From the NCBI GenBank assembly GCA_035267045.1, contig DATFMH010000228.1, forward strand, positions 1-5,477: a stretch of 5,477 bases of DNA, in the 5' to 3' direction. Under the pieces are notes generated by a model. That model did no database searches. It was not told the DNA's origin and was given only the letters and a program-made list of their open reading frames with translations. Both the position numbers and the translations under genes were made by a program. How positions within the stretch are numbered: the stretch's first letter is position 1; the number at the start of each line of letters is the position of its first letter. Source of the stretch: DATFMH01 sp035267045. GTDB taxonomy: Bacteria; Bacteroidota; Rhodothermia; Balneolales; DATFMH01. Shown piece after piece: positions 1-4,370 of the stretch.

Positions 1-65
1 GTTGCACCAACAGCTCCTGCTCCGGTTATGACAACTTTCCTGGATTTCCAACGGTTTTGACTCAT
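1..65 (-). CDS. N-terminal fragment of an NAD-dependent dehydrogenase, probably L-lactate dehydrogenase (cut by window edge)
   Basis: Reading leftward from an ATG at 65-63, the frame gives MSQNRWKSRKVVITGAGAVG followed by A, and stays open to the window edge (21 complete codons). The KVVITGAGAVGA stretch is a beta strand followed by the GxGxxG dinucleotide-binding loop. In this form, with GAGAVGA close to the N-terminus, it is typical of the lactate/malate dehydrogenase family, which interconverts pyruvate and lactate (or oxaloacetate and malate) with NAD(H) in the cytoplasm. An in-frame TAA lies a few codons upstream, so the ATG is the only sensible start. A GAGG sits only two bases before it, closer than an ideal ribosome binding site. 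Lactate dehydrogenase is favoured over malate dehydrogenase from the loop residues, but 21 residues cannot settle this; a ketopantoate reductase-like protein is a weaker alternative. It lies downstream of the TPR gene on the same strand but is separated from it by a strong terminator hairpin, so it probably has its own promoter in 66-187. Confidence 0.6.
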   Translation of the reverse strand, partial: MSQNRWKSRKVVITGAGAVGA

Positions 66-187
66 GGCCTCGTAATTTTATGAATGACAATAAATAAGAC
101 GGTTATGATGGTAAGATATTGATTAGCCCTATAAGGATAAAAGTAATTCTTGATAATTAACAAAAGAGCAAACAGGACATTAATAAG

Positions 188-213
188 AAAGCACCGGAAA
201 TGACCGGTGCTTT
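188..213 (-). terminator. Rho-independent terminator hairpin after the TPR gene, probably bidirectional
   Basis: A perfect 10-bp stem (AAAGCACCGG at 188-197 pairing with CCGGTGCTTT at 204-213) encloses a 6-base loop. In the minus direction it is followed by the T-rich CTTATTA, and in the plus direction by TTTTATTTGA. It lies about 75 bases past the TPR stop codon (288) and before the dehydrogenase start (65). It should therefore end TPR transcription and insulate the dehydrogenase gene. Confidence 0.85.
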
Positions 214-287
214 TATTTGATATATCTAATATGTGTGTGTTTTGAAACTTATTAGAAGGAATCTGCTGTTAAAGAAATAATAATTTC

Positions 288-1775
288 TTACCGGGCCCCA
301 CTCGTCGTCGTTCCTTTCATTCTTTCGATGGCCATATTACGTACAAGAGCAAGTCCGAAATTATTTACATTCCAGGAACTTGTTTTCTTGTAAAGTTTTT
401 GTGCTTTATCCTTATTACCAAGTTGATTATAAGCTTCTGCTTTGTAAAACCAGGTAACCGGGCTTTCGGCATCAGCTTCATTCAGATATGACATTGCCTT
501 TTCAGCATTTTTTTGTTGAAGTTCCATGACACCCATTATAAGGTTCCAGTTTTTCATATCATTTTGATTTTGACGCATATCTATCGTTTTTTTTGCCTCC
601 GTGGCTTCTGCCGTGGCTTTTTCATATTGTCCCTGCATGGCCAATGCATGAGCACGGTTAAGCATGACATCTACATGAAAGCTCTCCTTTAAAGGTTCCG
701 GGAGCGTGTTTTCCTTCATAACAGAGGCGGCTTCATCAACATGCTTGAGTCCTTCATCAGGAGAACCTGTTTGTGTTAACAATGTAGCAGTGACAAGATG
801 TGTGCCGATGACATCAGGAATTTGACCTTCTTGCTGTGCCATTTCGCGTTCTTTGGTTAATGTTTGAACGGCTTGTGGTATATTCCCTTCATGAATATAT
901 GAGAGTGCTTCCCAACGGATAGCATTTAACTTATCTCCAATGGCCCTGGCATTATTATACTGCTTTTCATAATATTGCCTGGCTGCATTATAATCACCTT
1001 TAAAAAGATAATTATCACCGATACCCCTGTAGGAGCTGATGAAATTGGGATCGATCGCTAATGCTTTTTTATACTGAACAATTGATTCATCGTATTTACC
1101 GGTTTTTTGTAATAATTCGGCATACGAATCGTACGGATTCGGATTGTTAGGAATCAGTGCGATATACTTTTTAAAAGCCTTTTCGGCATCGCTGTAATTT
1201 CCAAGTTGTGATTGTGCATATCCAATCATATTGTATGGAGGGGCAAATTCAGAATCTTCAGCTAATGCTTTGTTATAGTGATTGATAGCTGTTTGATAAT
1301 CATCCTGCCCGTAATAAAAATTACCGGCCGTTAACTGTATGATCTTATCATTTGGATATTCATTGAGTAACTGGCTCAGATAATCTTTTTGCTGGGCATC
1401 ATTTCCCTGAAATTGAGCTATGATACAGTTAATGAATTTCTGTTCGCCCGGTGTTGCTTTTGATGCCAGTTCACTGGCTTTTTTCAAGCTGTTATTTATT
1501 ACTTTAAAATCACCACTGGACATTGCCAGAAAAATATAAGCTTGCGCAAAATCAGGGTCTTTCTGAACAGCCTGTTCAAAAAGCTGTGCAGCATCCTGAC
1601 GTTGTACATTGGCCAGTTTATTCCGGCCTTCCTTAAACAATTGCATCGCTTCCTGTGAAGAAGTTGTAATGGGCAATTCCTGGGCCTGTGAAATAACGGT
1701 GGTAATACCTGATAGGAATAAACATAAGAAGAATGACATCAAAAACCTGCTAACAAGACGTGTGTTTAAAAACAT
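288..1775 (-). CDS. Secreted tetratricopeptide-repeat (TPR) protein
   Basis: The product is 495 residues. It begins with a signal peptide: a basic n-region (MFLNTRLVSR), a hydrophobic core at about residues 11-28 and a likely signal peptidase I site SQA|Q after residue 31. Cys18 lies in FFLC, which does not fit a lipobox, so a soluble periplasmic or exported protein is expected. The mature part is a helical solenoid. One TPR lies at about 41-74 (ending QKDPDF), four canonical ones in a row at about 145-279 (for example YKKALAIDPNF at 235-245 and YNKALAEDSEF at 167-177), and weaker ones near 366-394, 405-437 and 439-470. TPRs bind other proteins; no catalytic domain is visible and the partner is unknown. 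The start was set at 1775 because GGAGG lies 5 bases before it and the signal peptide begins there. The frame continues upstream to a TTG at 1829, but those 18 codons have no ribosome binding site and would push the signal peptide inward. It appears monocistronic and ends in the hairpin at 188-213. TPR identity is secure; the specific role is unknown. Confidence 0.92.
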   Translation of the reverse strand: MFLNTRLVSRFLMSFFLCLFLSGITTVISQAQELPITTSSQEAMQLFKEGRNKLANVQRQDAAQLFEQAVQKDPDFAQAYIFLAMSSGDFKVINNSLKKASELASKATPGEQKFINCIIAQFQGNDAQQKDYLSQLLNEYPNDKIIQLTAGNFYYGQDDYQTAINHYNKALAEDSEFAPPYNMIGYAQSQLGNYSDAEKAFKKYIALIPNNPNPYDSYAELLQKTGKYDESIVQYKKALAIDPNFISSYRGIGDNYLFKGDYNAARQYYEKQYNNARAIGDKLNAIRWEALSYIHEGNIPQAVQTLTKEREMAQQEGQIPDVIGTHLVTATLLTQTGSPDEGLKHVDEAASVMKENTLPEPLKESFHVDVMLNRAHALAMQGQYEKATAEATEAKKTIDMRQNQNDMKNWNLIMGVMELQQKNAEKAMSYLNEADAESPVTWFYKAEAYNQLGNKDKAQKLYKKTSSWNVNNFGLALVRNMAIERMKGTTTSGAR

Positions 1776-1780
1776 GATAA

Positions 1781-1785
1781 CCTCC
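1781..1785 (-). promoter_or_regulatory. Shine-Dalgarno sequence that fixes the TPR gene start
   Basis: The plus strand reads CCTCC, which is GGAGG on the coding strand, separated by 5 bases (TTATC) from the ATG at 1775-1773. It is the clearest ribosome binding site in the window and supports this ATG over the upstream in-frame TTG at 1829. The ABC and M14 genes have weak or no equivalent. Confidence 0.75.
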
Positions 1786-1940
1786 ACTTTACTTGTGCGT
1801 AAAATTTTAACTGATCGGTTATTAAACAATATCCTTTCAGCCGTAACAATAGAGTCAGAATAGAAGAATAAATAACGAATAAACAGTTAGTTAAGCGTTA
1901 ATTAAGGTTTTGTAATAATGATGAGATGGAATGTGGAAGA

Positions 1941-1969
1941 CACAGATTAGGTGGATTTACATAGATTTT
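1941..1969. repeat. Degenerate period-10 tandem repeat of the CACAGATTTA type
   Basis: Three head-to-tail units can be aligned: CACAGATTA (1941-1949), GGTGGATTTA (1950-1959) and CATAGATTTT (1960-1969). They share the core (A/G)GATT. The copies are diverged, so this looks like a decayed simple-sequence array, not an active satellite. Confidence 0.45.
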
Positions 1970-2025
1970 TTAAATAAAAAAGTTAGTGTGTTATTAGGTT
2001 ACTAAGTGTATTGGAGGGGATTTTA

Positions 2026-2060
2026 AGAATGCAGAATATGGAATACAGAAATCAGAATAG
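2026..2060. repeat. Degenerate tandem repeat of about 7 bases (AGAATAC type)
   Basis: Five units follow one another: AGAATGC, AGAATATG, GAATAC, AGAAATC and AGAATAG. All share the core AGAAT or a one-base variant, with a unit length of 6-8 bases. It directly precedes the strong hairpin at 2069-2100. No coding or regulatory role is evident. Confidence 0.45.
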
Positions 2061-2068
2061 CATTTCCC

Positions 2069-2100
2069 GGTGGGCTCCACTTTGAGAAGTGGTGTCCACC
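2069..2100. repeat. Strong 32-base palindromic hairpin element
   Basis: Bases 2069-2082 (GGTGGGCTCCACTT) pair with 2087-2100 (AAGTGGTGTCCACC) around a 4-base loop, TGAG. Of 14 positions, 12 are Watson-Crick, one is a G-T pair (2074/2095) and one is a T-T mismatch (2076/2093). There is no T-tract on either side and no plus-strand gene upstream, so a terminator is unlikely. The length, GC content and intergenic position suggest a dispersed palindromic repeat. Whether other copies exist in the genome cannot be seen here. Confidence 0.65.
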
Positions 2101-2129
2101 TACATGCACTACTTGCCGGATTAAAAAGC

Positions 2130-2259
2130 TCAATCAACCATTAACTTTCCGACCAACGAATAAGCGTTGATCCTTTAATCAATGTAATTTACGATCCTAA
2201 AAAACCTAATGAACCTCTTGTCTCTGTCATTTCGACCGAAGCGGAGAAATCAATCAACC
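2130..2259. repeat. 10-base direct repeat TCAATCAACC flanking part of the spacer
   Basis: TCAATCAACC occurs at 2130-2139 and again at 2250-2259, 120 bases apart. The second copy abuts the REP-like element. It might mark a duplication or an insertion boundary, but a 10-base match in a repeat-rich, biased spacer could also be chance. Confidence 0.3.
2225..2251. repeat. REP-like palindromic element (CATTTCGACCGAAGCGGAG type)
   Basis: The core ATTTC (2229-2233) pairs with GAAAT (2246-2250), and inside it CCG (2236-2238) pairs with CGG (2242-2244) around an AAG loop, giving an interrupted hairpin. From memory, near-identical motifs recur between genes in many Bacteroidota genomes and resemble the REP sequences mobilised by REP-associated tyrosine transposases. 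No transposase lies in the window, so mobility is inferred. Confidence 0.6.
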
Positions 2260-2316
2260 CCTGGAAACCTGATCTTATTTCTAAACCAATAAAAGACTCT
2301 TGCCCCAATTCACAAG

Positions 2317-2338
2317 ATCCCGGATCAGAGTCCGGGAT
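2317..2338. repeat. Palindromic ATCCCGGA repeat element
   Basis: A perfect 8-bp stem, ATCCCGGA (2317-2324) with TCCGGGAT (2331-2338), encloses the loop TCAGAG. In the minus direction it reads TTATCCCGGACTCTGATCCG, close to a class of short intergenic palindromes beginning TCATCCCGGA that I recall from several bacterial groups. Nine Ts begin 6 bases past the stem on the plus strand (2345-2353), so it could end plus-strand transcription, but no plus-strand gene precedes it. The right edge of the window begins what looks like another copy. Confidence 0.6.
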
Positions 2339-2405
2339 AACTTATTTTTTTTTGTTTACTTTTAGCTGGTGGCAGTAAGATTTCAGTCATAGGTAGAATA
2401 ACTCT

Positions 2406-2422
2406 AAGTACTTGAAGTACTT
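2406..2422. repeat. Double AAGTACTT palindrome
   Basis: AAGTACTT occurs twice (2406-2413 and 2415-2422) with one G between. Each copy is itself a perfect palindrome and the pair also forms a 17-base dyad. It lies about 90 bases beyond the ATPase stop codon. It could be a protein-binding site or a weak hairpin; it lacks a T-tract, so it is not a good terminator. Confidence 0.45.
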
Positions 2423-2443
2423 CCATTGATACTGTTAACTGTA

Positions 2444-2471
2444 ATGCGCCATGCTCTTCGCTCTATGCCGG
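2444..2471. repeat. Degenerate heptamer tandem repeat (ATGCTCT type)
   Basis: Four consecutive 7-base units align in register: ATGCGCC, ATGCTCT, TCGCTCT and ATGCCGG. The period is exact while the bases drift. It lies about 40 bases past the ATPase stop codon. Confidence 0.45.
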
Positions 2472-2511
2472 CAAATCTGTGGCCAATTTTACGGTTTCTC
2501 GTCCTATGGTT

Positions 2512-3201
2512 TCATTTTGTCAATTTCTCAAGATTTTTATCGATCAGGGAATCCCGTTTTTTGAAGAGATACGACTCAATCTCACTGAATTCCGGTTTAT
2601 TGAATGAGTGTTGAATGGTTCTGTTTTCAATAACATGTATTTGATCGCAAATGGCAGTCAGGCTTTCCAGGACATGAGAAGTGAGCAGGATGGTCTTACC
2701 ATTAGCCACATATTTTTTTAATATAGCACGTAAGGTATGATTCGTTTCGATATCCAGATTATTAAACGGCTCATCCAGCATGATGATAGGTCTGTCTAAA
2801 GCTAACACCCCCATCACAGCCAGTTTTTTCTTCATACCTGAAGAGTATGATTCGATTAGATTATCAAGCGGCAGGTTGAACAGGTTGTTCCATGAATCGA
2901 TATCGAATCCGGGATTATTCATACAAATCAACTCGAGGTATTCTCTCCCGGTGATCATAGGATAAAAATATGATTCTGCCGGCAGATAGGCGATATCGGT
3001 AGTTATCAATGGTTGTTCATTCCACGTGATATTCCCGCTTTCACTTTCCAGGAAACCATACAGGGTATTTAGAAGTGTGGTTTTGCCGGCACCGTTTTGC
3101 CCAATAAGTCCATGAATACAATTACTCCCCAGCTGAAGGGAGATCTTGTCGAGTGCGATAAAGTTGTCATAAGTAACGGTCACATTTTTAATCGAAAGCA
3201 T
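2512..3201 (-). CDS. ABC transporter ATP-binding protein (ABC-2 / exporter type)
   Basis: This cytoplasmic 229-residue nucleotide-binding subunit hydrolyses ATP to drive the membrane protein encoded just upstream. The motifs occur in order: an aromatic A-loop residue (Tyr11), Walker A GQNGAGKTT (34-42), signature YSSGM (119-123), Walker B IIMLDEP (139-145) with catalytic Glu144, D-loop NNLD (147-150) and switch His176. The sequence where a Q-loop glutamine is expected reads YLPAESYFYP (72-81), with Ala75 in the usual Gln position by eye. The length fits a single-domain ATPase of the short antibiotic/multidrug export type, and the YSSGMKKK signature fits that class. The ATG at 3201 lies inside the permease gene (14-base overlap, +1-type frame change) and has no clear Shine-Dalgarno sequence, so translation is probably coupled to the permease. 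The substrate cannot be inferred. Confidence 0.93.
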   Translation of the reverse strand: MLSIKNVTVTYDNFIALDKISLQLGSNCIHGLIGQNGAGKTTLLNTLYGFLESESGNITWNEQPLITTDIAYLPAESYFYPMITGREYLELICMNNPGFDIDSWNNLFNLPLDNLIESYSSGMKKKLAVMGVLALDRPIIMLDEPFNNLDIETNHTLRAILKKYVANGKTILLTSHVLESLTAICDQIHVIENRTIQHSFNKPEFSEIESYLFKKRDSLIDKNLEKLTK

Positions 3202-4123
3202 AGAGATAGTATTTTAGCCGGTTTCGGGCTCGCCAATAAAACCAGGAAGCCGTCAAAACCGGGATAATTGGGAATACAAATGAAAATAGTACAATCAACA
3301 TGATATAAGCGTACGAGTATTTCAGATCCTTACCTTCCATATACAACATGTATTTGGTAACGACGCAATTGACAACCCAAAGTAATCCACCGGCATATAT
3401 GATCAGGGGTACATATAACGGGAAAGCAGGTTCCAGGAAATAAATGGCCATATACGGTATCATGGATATGGAATAATAAAACAATCCGTGTCCAATTTTA
3501 TACCAGAGAAACCGGTCAGGACCACGTTGGAAAGCTTCCAGGAATTGATATGATTCACATTTATCATAGAACGAAACCTGAAAGTAACCGACGATAACCA
3601 GGGAAATGGGAAGCGTATTGGGATAAAGAATCGCTGCAATCAGAAGAATCAGGTATAAGAAATAATAAAAATATTTAGTGCGCCGGAATACGGATCGCCA
3701 TTCATAAGCGGTAATGGGAAGAGGATTATAATGGCTGAACAAAATGGATCTGTTGGAGTTGATTTTAAAATTGGATGGTAAAAATGCCGTAATAAATGCA
3801 CCGGGGATGAGAACTATCGCCCACCAAGTTCCGGTAAGTAAACCTGCCACTAAACCGGGTATGCAGATAACCAGGTATTCAATACTAAAAATGAAAAAAG
3901 GTTTGATGCCGATGAGTTGTAAAAAACGGTTATCTTTTCTGCTGTAGTGCAAAATAGGTATGACCAGAATAGGGAGTTCGTATAACAGACCGGGTTGAAT
4001 AACAATAGGGATAAGCAGGAACAACAGGAATAAGAAAGATCGCAGCCTGCCGAGATTATTAAGCAGTCTCACCAATTGATGATAACGCAATTTCAGGATG
4101 ATGTTGATGTATTGCCCTCTCAC
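3188..4123 (-). CDS. ABC transporter membrane (permease) protein, ABC-2 type
   Basis: This is a very hydrophobic 311-residue protein with about eight or nine predicted membrane segments by eye: near 28-44, 46-60, 76-97, 99-116, 150-168, 171-185, 210-231, 234-258 and 273-293. A basic N-terminus (Lys11, Arg13, Arg19, Arg26, Arg28) and the basic loop HYSRKDNRFLQ (59-69) suggest cytoplasmic sides. The C-terminal RARNRLKYY is also basic. No enzymatic domain is present. Its overlap with the ATPase gene identifies it as the membrane partner that forms the translocation path in the inner membrane; similar paired permeases are familiar from Bacteroidota, often of unknown substrate. The start is a GTG (4123-4121): there is an in-frame TGA ten codons upstream, no in-frame ATG before codon 221, and AGG lies 4 bases before the GTG. 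It is the first gene of a two-gene operon, divergent from the M14 gene. Confidence 0.85.
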   Translation of the reverse strand: MRGQYINIILKLRYHQLVRLLNNLGRLRSFLFLLFLLIPIVIQPGLLYELPILVIPILHYSRKDNRFLQLIGIKPFFIFSIEYLVICIPGLVAGLLTGTWWAIVLIPGAFITAFLPSNFKINSNRSILFSHYNPLPITAYEWRSVFRRTKYFYYFLYLILLIAAILYPNTLPISLVIVGYFQVSFYDKCESYQFLEAFQRGPDRFLWYKIGHGLFYYSISMIPYMAIYFLEPAFPLYVPLIIYAGGLLWVVNCVVTKYMLYMEGKDLKYSYAYIMLIVLFSFVFPIIPVLTASWFYWRARNRLKYYLYAFD

Positions 4124-4145
4124 ATTACCTAAGGTAAAAAATCGA

Positions 4146-4166
4146 AATTTTCATTTATGGAAAATT
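4146..4166. other. AT-rich inverted repeat in the divergent intergenic region
   Basis: AATTTTC (4146-4152) pairs with GAAAATT (4160-4166) across 7 bases. A second dyad, AATTG-TTAAT-CAATT, follows at 4171-4185. Both lie between the divergent permease and M14 genes, just before the TACGTTTG motif, where an operator would be expected. In DNA this AT-rich, dyads of this size arise easily by chance. Confidence 0.25.
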
Positions 4167-4189
4167 AATAAATTGTTAATCAATTGAAA

Positions 4190-4197
4190 TACGTTTG
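4190..4197 (+). promoter_or_regulatory. Candidate Bacteroidota-type -7 box (TACGTTTG) for the M14 gene
   Basis: TACGTTTG is an exact match to the TAnnTTTG -7 consensus known for the primary sigma factor of Bacteroides. It points toward the M14 gene and would give a leader of about 165 bases. The upstream -33 element (TTG/TTTG) is not convincing: the nearest TTG (4173-4175) is only 14 bases away, where about 19-21 is usual. No in-frame Shine-Dalgarno sequence precedes the M14 start. Confidence 0.35.
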
Positions 4198-4370
4198 GAA
4201 ATATATAAGGATAAAGAATACCGAATGCCTGATGTTGAATTGTTCACTTATGATTATTTAAAAAAGCCTTGTCTTGATATCCTAATATTTGAAAATCTTA
4301 TAAATCCGCGGAAACCCGTGTCGTCTGCACTATACGCGTTCCATCAAAAATCGAAATTAATTATAATCCT

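Larger units (their letters stand above)
1776..2511. other. Gene-free spacer between the TPR gene and the ABC module, packed with degenerate repeats and palindromes
   Basis: No credible gene lies in these roughly 735 bases; short open frames here have no start signal or recognisable product. The first 140 bases or so beyond the TPR start are AT-rich leader and should contain the TPR promoter, although I found no TAnnTTTG match reading leftward. From about 1916 to 2471 the DNA is a series of short degenerate tandem repeats, hairpins and REP-like palindromes, each listed separately. Both neighbouring genes are on the minus strand, so this region is the 3' side of the ABC operon and the 5' side of the TPR gene. 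No clear T-tailed terminator for the ABC operon was seen. Confidence 0.7.

Noticed and set aside
1776..1829. An 18-codon N-terminal extension of the TPR protein from a TTG at 1829
   Set aside because: It would bury the signal peptide, uses a TTG with no ribosome binding site, and the ATG at 1775 has GGAGG at ideal spacing.
1609..1863. An 84-codon plus-strand open frame opposite the TPR signal-peptide region
   Set aside because: It is antisense to a gene with signal peptide and TPR motifs; no start signal or recognisable domain.
1941..2471. Possible CRISPR array in the repeat-rich spacer
   Set aside because: The repeats are only 7-10 bases, diverged, and contiguous without unique spacers; there are no cas genes.
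2426..2614. A 62-codon plus-strand open frame overlapping the 3' end of the ATPase gene
   Set aside because: Its first half lies over the heptamer repeat and its second half is antisense to the clearly coding ATPase gene.
4129..4136. TACCTTAG on the minus strand as a -7 box for the ABC operon
   Set aside because: One mismatch to TAnnTTTG, and it would place the transcription start at or inside the GTG start codon, so a functional promoter there is unlikely.
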